Assembly: GCA_016721625.1 (NCBI GenBank)
Contig: JADKHR010000001.1
Span: 744,001-808,000 of the forward strand
Direction of reading: 5' to 3'
Length of the DNA stretch: 64,000 bases
Source of the DNA: Elusimicrobiota bacterium
Lineage (GTDB): Bacteria > Elusimicrobiota > Elusimicrobia > FEN-1173
Made by a program: the position numbers and the translations under genes. Shown one piece after another: positions 26,193 through 34,105 of the stretch. The stretch's first letter is position 1. Each line of letters starts with the position of its first letter. A model generated the notes under the pieces. That model was given only the letters and a program-made list of their open reading frames with translations. It was not told the DNA's origin and ran no database searches.

Positions 26193-27899
26193 TCAGGGAA
26201 GAACAAATTTCGGGTCGCGCTTCCCGTCTGGAGTCAGGCAAAGGAAGGTGAAAAGGCGACGCCCGAAAAGGTATTGAAGCGTTGAAAAACGGCCGGATAA
26301 ATATATTTTCCCGTCCTCCCCCACATGCATGGCCATCACGGAAGGCGTGATGAGATGCGAATTCCGGTTGGGCAGGAAATCGGGATCGTACCGCCCATCC
26401 GGGAGAAAGCGGAGGAGCCCGCAGGTCCGCCCCGCGGCGTTGGTCAACCGTCCTCCCACTAAAACCTCGCCGCCCGCCTGTACCGTAAAACACCTGGCCG
26501 GAACGCCCAAGGCGGGAGGCGCGAACCCGGGATCCCGGCGCCCGTCTTCAAGCAAGCGCATCAATCCCGGCTTTTCTTTGCCCTCCGCGGGCGCCGCTAA
26601 AACGTACACCCGCCCATCGGGAGCGGCCCGGAAATCCGTCACGTTCAGGTCTTCGGGGGGACGAAACGTCGGGTCCAACGTCCCATCGCCCAGCAATCGC
26701 GCCAGTCGCGACCCATGGCTTCCCGTCTCGCTTTCAACCGCCGCCAGAATCCGGCCGTCCCCGGTCACTTCCACCCGGGAACAACGGACGGTTCCCCACC
26801 GGGCCTCCAGGGCTTGGTTGGCCTTTTCGGTGAAGAGGACATCCTGGGTGCCGCTCGGGTTCAACCGCACGAGAGCGATCGGCGCCTCGTTAATGAACCG
26901 CAAGGAATTCGAAAAGAGAAGTTTCCCGTCCTTCTGGAACGCCATGTGGTCCGGCCCATACTGGGGATGGGCCACGTCGCCCACCGCCTCCGAGAACCGT
27001 AAGTCGATTTGACCATTGGGAAGGATTCGGGTCGGGGCCGGCCCGGCGCCCAACCCCACGTTCAAGTACAAATTTCCGGAACGAGCGACCAAAATGCGGG
27101 GGGTTGAAAAAAGGATGGGAAACTCCGGAAAGCGAGGAAACGATTCGTCCAAATGTCCGTTGGGCCCCAGGCGTAAAAGCCCCGGAGCCGGGAGCCCCGC
27201 ATACCACTGGAACCCGCCGGTGGCGGAAATAAACCCCCGCGAGTCGGTGGCGATGTTGAAAGGAGGCACGTCGAACCCGTACAGGCCCTGGACGAAACCC
27301 GATCCCACATCGTCCGGAGAAAGACCCGTTTGGCTCTCAAAGAATTCAAGCCGTCGGCGGCGATCGTCCCGAACCGAAAGGTCGGCCGCCATCCTCGCCA
27401 AAAAGGAAGGGCCGCTGTAGCACGCCCACAAGGAGAGGATCACGATCGCCCCGTAGCGGATCGGCGGCCAGCTGTGCCAGAGGGAGAGCGGAAAGCGAAC
27501 CCCGTGAAAGAAAACCGCGAACCCCGCCCCCGCCAAGGCGAAAACAATGGCGTAATTGGCGATTTCCGCCGGCGGAAAACAGTTCCGCCCCTGCCACCAT
27601 TGAGAGATGGAAACCAGCGCACCCAAAAAAGGAACGCCCCACAAAACCGCCAACAAGCCCGCGTCCGCCAAAATGATCCCGAGCGACGTTTCCGCTTCCT
27701 TCTGGGTGGACCGAAAAAGCGCCGTAAACGCCCCCGACACCGCCAACCCCATCAAGGCCGGAACAAAAAACTGCTGGGCCTGAAACCGAAGCCCCACCGA
27801 ATCCACATGCCCCGCCACCCCGCAAACACCGCCACCCCCATCCCCCCAAACACCCCCCCAAGGCACCGCGCTCCTCTGAAACGAAAAAAAACGAACCAT
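26193..27899 (-). CDS. Membrane-anchored beta-propeller protein with delta-60 repeats
   Basis: A 568-residue protein. Four hydrophobic helices lie within residues 40-190, followed by an extracytoplasmic part with repeats of the delta-60 type (RLLGDGTLDPTFRPP, RFLPDGRYDPDFLPN and LTPDGKRDPKF), expected to form a beta-propeller. The ATG at 27899 overlaps the stop of the transposase gene by one base, so the inserted element abuts the start codon and the native promoter is likely displaced or supplied by the element. The N-terminus (homopolymer-rich, WGGVWGDGGGGVCGV) could hide a frameshift. Confidence 0.72.
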   Translation of the reverse strand: MVRFFSFQRSAVPWGGVWGDGGGGVCGVAGHVDSVGLRFQAQQFFVPALMGLAVSGAFTALFRSTQKEAETSLGIILADAGLLAVLWGVPFLGALVSISQWWQGRNCFPPAEIANYAIVFALAGAGFAVFFHGVRFPLSLWHSWPPIRYGAIVILSLWACYSGPSFLARMAADLSVRDDRRRRLEFFESQTGLSPDDVGSGFVQGLYGFDVPPFNIATDSRGFISATGGFQWYAGLPAPGLLRLGPNGHLDESFPRFPEFPILFSTPRILVARSGNLYLNVGLGAGPAPTRILPNGQIDLRFSEAVGDVAHPQYGPDHMAFQKDGKLLFSNSLRFINEAPIALVRLNPSGTQDVLFTEKANQALEARWGTVRCSRVEVTGDGRILAAVESETGSHGSRLARLLGDGTLDPTFRPPEDLNVTDFRAAPDGRVYVLAAPAEGKEKPGLMRLLEDGRRDPGFAPPALGVPARCFTVQAGGEVLVGGRLTNAAGRTCGLLRFLPDGRYDPDFLPNRNSHLITPSVMAMHVGEDGKIYLSGRFSTLQYLFGRRLFTFLCLTPDGKRDPKFVLP

Positions 27900-28906
27900 T
27901 AGGGGACGCCCTTCACTATTATACTATCGCGAATTCGGTCGGACAAATCTCCCGCTTCGCTCGATTCCTCCCCCGAACGGCACAATTTTGTAATCGCCAT
28001 CGGGGTGACCCCAAGACCCTCGGCTAAAATGATCTTTTTAATCCCAAAATGGCGGCCCCCTGCCAGACAAATGGCCTCGCGGCATCGACTTCCCCGCGCC
28101 GTGGTTTTTCCCGACCGCACAATTTCGTCCATGGGTACTCCCAACTGGTCGCCCACCGCGCGGATCAAAACCCGGAGATCAACCGTGGGCCCCGGGGCCA
28201 CGATCCTTGTTTTCGTCCGAACCCCCACCTCCCGCACGAAATCCCCGTCCCCCAGAATCCGGGAATCGTATTCCTCCGGACCGCCCGCCATCGCCATCTG
28301 GACACCGCCCGCGCTCCGCACCAGTCCGCCGCCCGAAAGGTCCCGGCGCACGCCCCGTTTTTCTTCCAGGTAGGAGAGATACGCCCGACGGGCGTTCCCC
28401 TTCGTTCGTCCGAACCGGCTCAGCACCGATTCCGTATCCTGCCAAGGTATTTTGTCCAAACCCAAGTGAGCCCTGTGCCCGCTCCAGCGATACTCGCCAA
28501 GTTCCTTCATCCCGGTCAAGAGCTTCGCCCTAAGGGGATTTAGGTGGACGTAAGCCACCAACTCCGAAAAATAAACGTTCTCGTCACAAAGAATCGACTT
28601 AAAGCGGTTCTGAAACAACCGGCCGACCCGCCGCCGTCGACGATTAAAGTAGCCCGCGTAGGCCGTCTGCAATCGACCCATGAAAGTCCCCAACGGTTCC
28701 TTCCCGCGCCTGACCACCAAATGAAAATGGTTGGGTATCAGCACCCAACCATACACTCGCAAACCAGCCTCCGGCGCAAACCGCGCCAACAGGTCGATAA
28801 ACTTTTCGTAATCCTCAGCGTTTTCGAATATCTTCCTCCGCTCCATGCCACGGTTAATGACATGATAAAACATCCCTTCAAAGTCCAACCGAGCCTGTCG
28901 GGGCAT
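27899..28906 (-). CDS. REP-associated tyrosine transposase (RAYT), Y1 family
   Basis: A 335-residue IS200-like HUH transposase. The HUH motif is NHFHLVV (H60, H62), with MPRQARLDFEGMFYHVINRG at the N-terminus and AYAGYFNRRRRRVGRLFQ, containing candidate catalytic tyrosines, near 82-99. An extra C-terminal domain (around EIVRSGKTTARGSRCREAI, then LGVTPMAITKLCRSG) resembles the DnaA C-terminal helix-turn-helix found in some RAYTs. Such enzymes are linked to the movement or maintenance of REP palindromes, which are numerous in this window. It appears intact. Confidence 0.9.
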   Translation of the reverse strand: MPRQARLDFEGMFYHVINRGMERRKIFENAEDYEKFIDLLARFAPEAGLRVYGWVLIPNHFHLVVRRGKEPLGTFMGRLQTAYAGYFNRRRRRVGRLFQNRFKSILCDENVYFSELVAYVHLNPLRAKLLTGMKELGEYRWSGHRAHLGLDKIPWQDTESVLSRFGRTKGNARRAYLSYLEEKRGVRRDLSGGGLVRSAGGVQMAMAGGPEEYDSRILGDGDFVREVGVRTKTRIVAPGPTVDLRVLIRAVGDQLGVPMDEIVRSGKTTARGSRCREAICLAGGRHFGIKKIILAEGLGVTPMAITKLCRSGEESSEAGDLSDRIRDSIIVKGVP

Positions 28907-28968
28907 AGGGAAAGTTTACCTTATTCGCCCAAACCGAAGCAATTGTTTAATACTTTAGGACGTCCCCT
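27901..28968 (-). mobile_element. RAYT element with imperfect terminal repeats
   Basis: The transposase gene is bracketed by AGGGGACGCCC at 27901-27911 and GGACGTCCCCT at 28958-28968, an inverted pair of about 10 of 11 matches. The element sits between the delta-60 gene (27899) and the pilin-like gene end (28972) with almost no extra DNA, so it is a compact single-gene element. No target-site duplication is obvious, as expected for Y1 transposition. Confidence 0.72.
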
Positions 28969-28971
28969 GAA

Positions 28972-30369
28972 TCAGTAGGAGGGTTTGAGGGACACGACGC
29001 GGGGGGTTTCGGGAAGGCCGGGGGGCGGGTATCTGGCCAAACCGGGGTCACACACGTTAATCATATCTGAATTTGGGTACCACCAATAATAGAGCCCAGC
29101 GGTATCCACTCCACTTATTGTCAGGCTGTGGGGGCCCCCCGTATTTTTAGCATCCAAGAATTTCCCATACGGACCGGTCGTCCAGCTATAGATGACTCCA
29201 CTGAAATTGATGGGAGCATCAAAATTGTCCTCATGGGCAAACACAACATGGGATGAAACCATCAGCATGAAGGCGTGCGTTGAGTCGGCGGTGAGGCCCG
29301 ATCCATGGTCATACGTTAAGCTGTGCGTGCCAATAACCACGTTGCCAGTGACCCGAACATTTTTGGAGCCGGACATAATGTTGTAAGCCGGTCCAACCGG
29401 GGTCCCATTGCCTGTGCAAACAACGGTAACGCGACCGTGAACGGGGCCCTCCAGAAAAAGCGCCGTGTTTTCAGCAAGCAAAATAGCTCCCGCTTCCGGA
29501 TAAACGTGGCGAGGGTGGCCGGCCTCCTCTAAAATGGTAAAAAAGGATCTGTTTGCAGGCAAAGCGGAGATATCATATCCGAATTTCCAGGTTTGTGAAC
29601 TTGGGGTAACGGAATTTCCGGTGTTTAACGTGTTATAGGTGAGATAATAATTGGGACTGCTGGGCGGCATCGTGATACCGAACACGAAGGGATATTTCAC
29701 GGCTCCATTGATAAAGCTGGCCCCCCCCCAATTGGGCGTTGGATCGGAATAATAGACATCGGCACTGAAGATGGGAGATCCTGGAAAATCCACCTCGCCA
29801 TCAATGACGACCGGCCCGCCGTTAAAGAAGGGGGTCGCCCCCGCCAGGATGTGCAGTCCGCGGGAAAACCATCCCCCCTGCATGATTCCTGTCGTCCCGG
29901 GGGAGAATGTAAAAGATGCCCTCGGATAGGCTTTAGTATAGAGCAAGAGATCGCTACTGAATTTGATCACCGAGTCCAAGGTTTTCACGGATTTGGGGGC
30001 GTTGGGGTTAGATCCATATTTACCGAGCGCACGAAGGTAAACGCTGTGATCCGCGGCATTCAGATGGAAAGTCACCGTTGTAAAACCGACGCTGTAAAAC
30101 AGCTCGGGGCGGTTAAATTGGGCTATGTCTCCGTAATCGATGAAAGGGCGTTGACTGAACTGGCGAACATAGTCGAAAGGAACGTTCAAGGCCAAACCGC
30201 GGGCCGATTTTTGTTGCCAATCCTTCACATTGAGCATGTTTTGCGTGATGGCCCGCTTGGTCAATACCAAGAGCACGGGAAAAACGAACAACGCGATAAA
30301 CATGACATAGAGAAGAACCGACCCCGCGGACCTTCGGGAATCGGCAAGCGGCTTCCCCTTCGGGTTCAT
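28972..30369 (-). CDS. PilX-like pilus assembly protein
   Basis: A 465-residue protein. Its N-terminus (GSVLLYVMFIALFVFPVLLV, residues 16-35) is a prepilin-like membrane helix but lacks the Gly-Phe/Leu-Thr-Glu cleavage signature, as in PilX-type proteins. The rest is beta-rich and low in similarity to anything I know (GPVHGRVTVVCTGNGTPVGP suggests a polymer- or carbohydrate-facing repeat). ATG 30369 overlaps the upstream pseudopilin gene by four bases. Base composition is visibly more AT-rich than in neighbouring housekeeping genes. Confidence 0.7.
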   Translation of the reverse strand: MNPKGKPLADSRRSAGSVLLYVMFIALFVFPVLLVLTKRAITQNMLNVKDWQQKSARGLALNVPFDYVRQFSQRPFIDYGDIAQFNRPELFYSVGFTTVTFHLNAADHSVYLRALGKYGSNPNAPKSVKTLDSVIKFSSDLLLYTKAYPRASFTFSPGTTGIMQGGWFSRGLHILAGATPFFNGGPVVIDGEVDFPGSPIFSADVYYSDPTPNWGGASFINGAVKYPFVFGITMPPSSPNYYLTYNTLNTGNSVTPSSQTWKFGYDISALPANRSFFTILEEAGHPRHVYPEAGAILLAENTALFLEGPVHGRVTVVCTGNGTPVGPAYNIMSGSKNVRVTGNVVIGTHSLTYDHGSGLTADSTHAFMLMVSSHVVFAHEDNFDAPINFSGVIYSWTTGPYGKFLDAKNTGGPHSLTISGVDTAGLYYWWYPNSDMINVCDPGLARYPPPGLPETPRVVSLKPSY

Positions 30370-31301
30370 GGCAAGGACCTCCTCACGGGAAGAAGCAACG
30401 GCGAAACTTCCGTCCTCAAACTAAAATCGTCTTTGCCGTCATGATTGGCGTCCTGGGCCAAGCGGACGGAAAAAAAGAATATGTATTTCCTTTCAACGAA
30501 CGTATCAATCCGGTCATAGGGAGGAAGGAGAGAACTTTGGTTGCCGTTCCCTCCTTCGACGGGGAGAACCATGTCGATTTCCTTGTCCGTAATGATGCGG
30601 TCCCCTTGGCCTGGATCCACAACCGCTTTCACCCCGTCGTTCCCCAGGTCGACATTCATTCCCATCAGTTCGTTCACGTTGCCAAAATATTCTATTTTAA
30701 ACCCGTCGGTTGAAAGGGACTTGGCGAGCACCTCTTCGTGGAGACCCCACCCCGCCTCGTGGTAGTTGTAATCGCGAAGGAGCGCGCCGTCCTTCACAAA
30801 ATATCGACAAAGAACGTCGATCTTCCCGTCGTTAATGACCGCCACGTCGCTCATGGTGGGGTCAAACTCGTCGTCGTCTCTTAGGTTGAAACCGCAGGTC
30901 CACTGGGTGGCGGGAGTCAACATAGACCCATAGTCATCGTCGACGTCCGCATCCCGAATATTGATGATACCGTCGCCGTCCGGGTCGCCGTTCGGGTTGT
31001 AACCCGGCAGGCGGGTACTGTCCAGCCGGAACTCGATAAACGTAGCGGAGGAAACATCCACCTGGACCATCTCGCGAAAATCTCGTTCCACTTCGCGCAT
31101 AGCGTTACGGATGGCGTCCTGACTGTCCAAACCACGTTTCAACTTGACGGATTGCATGAGCGAAGACCGAAAAAAATGAACCAGCGGAACCAAAATCAAA
31201 CCCAGGATGAAAACCACCACCACAAGTTCAACCATCGTTAACCCCCGCTCCAAGGGGCCTCGGGGCAGCGATTTTCGTGGACTGACAAAAAGGGGCTCCA
31301 T
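30366..31301 (-). CDS. Type II secretion / type IV pilus pseudopilin (PulJ/PilW-like)
   Basis: A 311-residue prepilin with cleavage site RG-LTMVELVVVVFILGLI (residues 19-35; the Glu at mature position 5 is present). The soluble part contains an Asp-rich calcium-like loop (NPNGDPDGDGIINIRDADV) and a second acidic loop (DANHDGKDDF). It is placed between two other pilin-like genes. It is probably a minor pilin of a surface or secretion filament. No pilus ATPase, peptidase or platform gene lies in this window. Confidence 0.85.
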   Translation of the reverse strand: MEPLFVSPRKSLPRGPLERGLTMVELVVVVFILGLILVPLVHFFRSSLMQSVKLKRGLDSQDAIRNAMREVERDFREMVQVDVSSATFIEFRLDSTRLPGYNPNGDPDGDGIINIRDADVDDDYGSMLTPATQWTCGFNLRDDDEFDPTMSDVAVINDGKIDVLCRYFVKDGALLRDYNYHEAGWGLHEEVLAKSLSTDGFKIEYFGNVNELMGMNVDLGNDGVKAVVDPGQGDRIITDKEIDMVLPVEGGNGNQSSLLPPYDRIDTFVERKYIFFFSVRLAQDANHDGKDDFSLRTEVSPLLLPVRRSLP

Positions 31302-31304
31302 AAC

Positions 31305-33203
31305 TTAGGGAACCGTGAACGGCGTACTAACAGTTATTGGAACAGCCTTGTGGTTTTTAACATCAATAAACACCACGTAAGGTCCAGAAGTGAGCGCCAC
31401 GGGGTGCGCGTAATGAAAATGAGCACCAGAGGTGGAATTTATGGCTGAAAAAAACCGGCCCACACTCGGCGTTGTGGCGCCGTCAAGAATAACGGGGAAG
31501 GGCCCCCCATTGGGCCCAAGCTTTAGTGTGAAAGTATTCAGATTGACACCACTTTGGAGATCGTCCAGATCCGCATCAACCGTCACATTGGAACCAGAGA
31601 CGGTTGCAACGAAGGGGGAAACGGTGGGCGGTGTCAAATCAGTGGAGGGCACGTTAATGGAAAAATGCCAATAGATTCCCTGCCGCGAAGAACGAATTTT
31701 GTAGCCAGCGTTGTCCCCCCCTTGGACTTTCCACTCATAAGATCCATTTTGCAATGTCGCGGGGAGCAACGTGACTGGGTTCACCCACAGTATTCGACCT
31801 GTCGCCGGATCGTAGTCGGAGGGCTTAACGCTCCAATTCTGTGAACCTACGTGAGCTATTAACGTGATGGATTCTGGACAGATCCCACTGACCACTGTGG
31901 TCGACTGAGGAATTTGATCCTGAAAGGTCATCTGCACGAACGGTGTTAAGGTTTTAATGCTGTTCGTGTTGTTCGGAGGCTTTGTGTTTGACAAAAGCGG
32001 GCTACGATCGTCCTTGATAAGTTTCCGGACGATAAAAGGCGAAATGTCCCCCCCCTTCACTGCCCGCAAGGCGAACCGGTTCCATCCGAGCACGAGACCA
32101 TTGTTCAGGACGGGAGCGGGAAAGTTGAAGTTACCAAAAATATCGGCCTGGCTGGAATCAATGACCGGATCCGTGCCCACCGGATTCCATCGAACTTCCA
32201 CGGTTGCGCCAGGTTCCGTCCAACCAATGAGTTGAATCGGGGTAGGCGCCCCCGGATTGGAGTCGGCCTGAACGGAGACCACGTTGGGCGGGTAGACGAA
32301 GGGCACGAAAGAAAGCCCTTGGAAACCGGACATTCCCGTAAAGTTTTGGTCCGTTACTTCACTGAGTTGGATGGTCATATTCGGGCTGTGCTTATCGAAC
32401 AATGTCACGGTGGCCGTGGACGGGATGTTCAGAAGCGCGATGCCGTACGCCGCCTCTTCGGAAAACGGAGAATGACGCACGTTGCCGGAACCCAGGGCTT
32501 CCATGGTAAGCAATTGTCCCCGTTTCGACACCACGGTTTCATTTTTCTTAAGCAGGCTAATGGAAAGCTGGGCGATATGGGTGTTGGGGCGCTCCGAAGT
32601 GAAGAAATAGTCGTTAATCCAAAAAAAGTCCACCGTGTCACCGTCGTTGTTGTAGTCCACGAACCCGATCCCTGGATCCACATCATCTATGCCGTCGGCC
32701 GGAGCCACGTCTAAAAAGGGAACCAAAGAGGAGGTCATTCCAGTCGTGGCGGAGAGATCCCGGCGCATAGGCGTCACGTTGACCACGAAATCCGAAAACC
32801 CCGCGGCGCGAACCTCTTTACGAATCTCGTTAAGAACCGGCAGTTCGGGATAGACAGACGTCTGCGGGAGCCAGGTCGAATATAAAACCGTCGTGTTCCA
32901 AGCACCGGCAATGCTGGAACCCGGAACCGCCTGTGTGGAATAAACAGGATAGGTGGCCCCTGCCGGGAGACCAAAATTCTGCAACCGTGAGTCCACAGGC
33001 ATCACATACCCAAAATACATGTTTGAATAACGCGTTTGGATCATGTCCGCTAGTCGGCTGGCGCGGATTTGCATACGAGAGTTGAGGGATGAGCTGTGAA
33101 CCGCAAAAAAGGTGCGGCTTACCACCAGCACAATAATCGCCAACAGGGCAATGGCGATCATGAGTTCGACCAGCGTTACGCCGCGCCTTAATCTCTCAGG
33201 CAT
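31305..33203 (-). CDS. Large pseudopilin-like protein
   Basis: A 632-residue protein beginning RRG-VTLVELMIAIALLAIIVL, a classic prepilin leader with cleavage after Gly8 and Glu5 of the mature chain. After the helix come an alpha/beta part and several Ig-like or fibronectin-like beta domains (TNSIKTLTPFVQMTFQDQIP and SGSNVTVDADLDDLQSGVN), so the pilin helix carries a long adhesin-like tail. It is first of the three pilin-type genes. The size is unusual for a minor pilin. AT-rich relative to the rest of the window. Confidence 0.83.
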   Translation of the reverse strand: MPERLRRGVTLVELMIAIALLAIIVLVVSRTFFAVHSSSLNSRMQIRASRLADMIQTRYSNMYFGYVMPVDSRLQNFGLPAGATYPVYSTQAVPGSSIAGAWNTTVLYSTWLPQTSVYPELPVLNEIRKEVRAAGFSDFVVNVTPMRRDLSATTGMTSSLVPFLDVAPADGIDDVDPGIGFVDYNNDGDTVDFFWINDYFFTSERPNTHIAQLSISLLKKNETVVSKRGQLLTMEALGSGNVRHSPFSEEAAYGIALLNIPSTATVTLFDKHSPNMTIQLSEVTDQNFTGMSGFQGLSFVPFVYPPNVVSVQADSNPGAPTPIQLIGWTEPGATVEVRWNPVGTDPVIDSSQADIFGNFNFPAPVLNNGLVLGWNRFALRAVKGGDISPFIVRKLIKDDRSPLLSNTKPPNNTNSIKTLTPFVQMTFQDQIPQSTTVVSGICPESITLIAHVGSQNWSVKPSDYDPATGRILWVNPVTLLPATLQNGSYEWKVQGGDNAGYKIRSSRQGIYWHFSINVPSTDLTPPTVSPFVATVSGSNVTVDADLDDLQSGVNLNTFTLKLGPNGGPFPVILDGATTPSVGRFFSAINSTSGAHFHYAHPVALTSGPYVVFIDVKNHKAVPITVSTPFTVP

Positions 33204-33586
33204 CTCCGTCCCCCCCGTTTGAATTGGCCCGATGCTAACTTCTTTTTTGGCGTTGGGCTACACCCCTGCCTCATGCGCCATTACAACCATTTTCGATATT
33301 CAAAGCCAAAATCAAGTGATTATTCCTCGCCGAGGAACAATCCGAACAGAACCCACGCCCTTTTTTAACTGTCACACCTGTTACTTATGCACCACTTCAA
33401 CCAAAGCTATCCAACCTGGAAGCAGAAATCCTGATTCAGCCGCTTTCTTCCCTTTCACGACAGAAATAGCACCCCAACATTATTGACTTGATTGACTGGC
33501 CCTCCCGAGGTATAATCATAATCCAAAGACGACATTATTTCCAGAGATATAATGGGGGGTTTAAAGATTTTAGTAAGCCCCCCGTT
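33204..33586. other. Intergenic region between pilin operon and tRNA-Gly
   Basis: 383 bp, AT-rich. It must hold the divergent promoters for the pilin genes (minus) and tRNA-Gly (plus). An 84-codon plus-strand frame at 33232-33486 has no gene-like features. No repeat is seen. Confidence 0.6.
33511..33553 (+). promoter_or_regulatory. Two candidate -10 boxes upstream of tRNA-Gly
   Basis: Perfect TATAAT at 33511-33516 and again at 33548-33553. Two TTGACT hexamers lie at 33483 and 33492 (22 and 13 bp before the first box), neither at ideal spacing. The second box ends 33 bp before the tRNA start and lacks a good -35. Confidence 0.4.
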
Positions 33587-33660
33587 GCGGGTGTAGTTCA
33601 GTGGTAGAATGGAAGCTTCCCAAGCTTCAGATGTGGGTTCGATTCCCATCACCCGCTCCA
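33587..33660 (+). tRNA. tRNA-Gly (anticodon CCC), CCA encoded
   Basis: Acceptor GCGGGTG/CACCCGC, discriminator T, encoded CCA at 33658-33660. The anticodon arm is GAAGC-TTCCCAA-GCTTC (CCC, reads GGG) and the T arm is GTGGG-TTCGATT-CCCAT (last pair G-T). It is the only one of the four tRNA genes here with CCA in the DNA. Confidence 0.96.
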
Positions 33661-33670
33661 CTTTAAGAAG

Positions 33671-33702
33671 AAAGGCCAGGCCCGATTTCGGGCCTGGCCT
33701 TT
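33671..33702 (+). terminator. Intrinsic terminator hairpin, copy 1 (tRNA-Gly)
   Basis: AAAGGCCAGGCCCGA-TT-TCGGGCCTGGCCTTT, a 15-bp perfect stem. It is followed by TTCG, so termination may be partial. Confidence 0.8.
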
Positions 33703-33883
33703 CGTTTATGTGCGCGTTTGGGTGATGGGAATCGAAGCCAACTGGCCCGCCGCCTTGAATGGCGGAAAAGCAACGCGGAGCGTTGCGCCAGGGCCAGTGG
33801 CCGGCCCGCGGAGGAGTGCCGAAGGCACGGGGGAGAGGGGATTCCCGACCGCGCCAGCGGAAGTGCCGTGGGGGAACGGCCAT

Positions 33884-33922
33884 CATCCCTTCCTACAAAC
33901 AGGGACCATGCCTAGCGGCATG
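33884..33922 (+). repeat. Hairpin repeat D, copy 1
   Basis: ATCCCTTCCTACAAACAGGG, then CCATGCC-TAGC-GGCATGG. Copy 2 is the reverse of 38222-38261 with stem CCTCGCG-TAGC-CGCGAGG. The loop and the flank match while the stem differs at three positions, each compensated on the other side. Confidence 0.85.
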
Positions 33923-33941
33923 GCCCGCTCCACTTAAGAAG

Positions 33942-33977
33942 AAAGGCCAGGCCCGATTTCGGGCCTGGCCTTTTTTT
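33942..33977 (+). terminator. Intrinsic terminator hairpin, copy 2 (tRNA-Gly tail)
   Basis: The same 15-bp stem as copy 1, followed by TTTTTTT. It is oriented for transcription from tRNA-Gly. Confidence 0.85.
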
Positions 33978-34033
33978 GAATCTCGTCTTTCTCCCGTTTG
34001 TAGAAACGTCTTTGCGTTGTTCCCTCTCCCCGA

Positions 34034-34062
34034 CCCTCTCCCGCCGTCGAGGCGGGAGAGGG
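34034..34062. repeat. REP-like palindrome, family A
   Basis: CCCTCTCCCGCC-GTCGA-GGCGGGAGAGGG, matching 14958-14986 outside the loop. It sits between the tRNA-Gly tail and the CCA-enzyme stop codon. Confidence 0.85.
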
Positions 34063-34105
34063 AGAGCTCTGAAAGAAGAAAATCGGGGGGACGGGCGGGC
34101 TCCTG

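Larger units (their letters stand above)
33652..33977 (+). repeat. Duplicated 3' tail of tRNA-Gly with terminator
   Basis: The tRNA end CCCGCTCCACTT, the spacer AAGAAG and the 15-bp terminator hairpin are repeated at 33924-33973 with one base indel. Between the copies lie an inverted copy of the tRNA T-arm (33719-33735, GGGTGATGGGAATCGAA) and hairpin repeat D (33884-33922). The second terminator copy, followed by seven T, is the better terminator; the first is followed by TTCG. Confidence 0.9.

Noticed and set aside
33232..33486. 84-codon plus-strand open frame
   Set aside because: No family, no ribosome site, composition typical of intergenic DNA.
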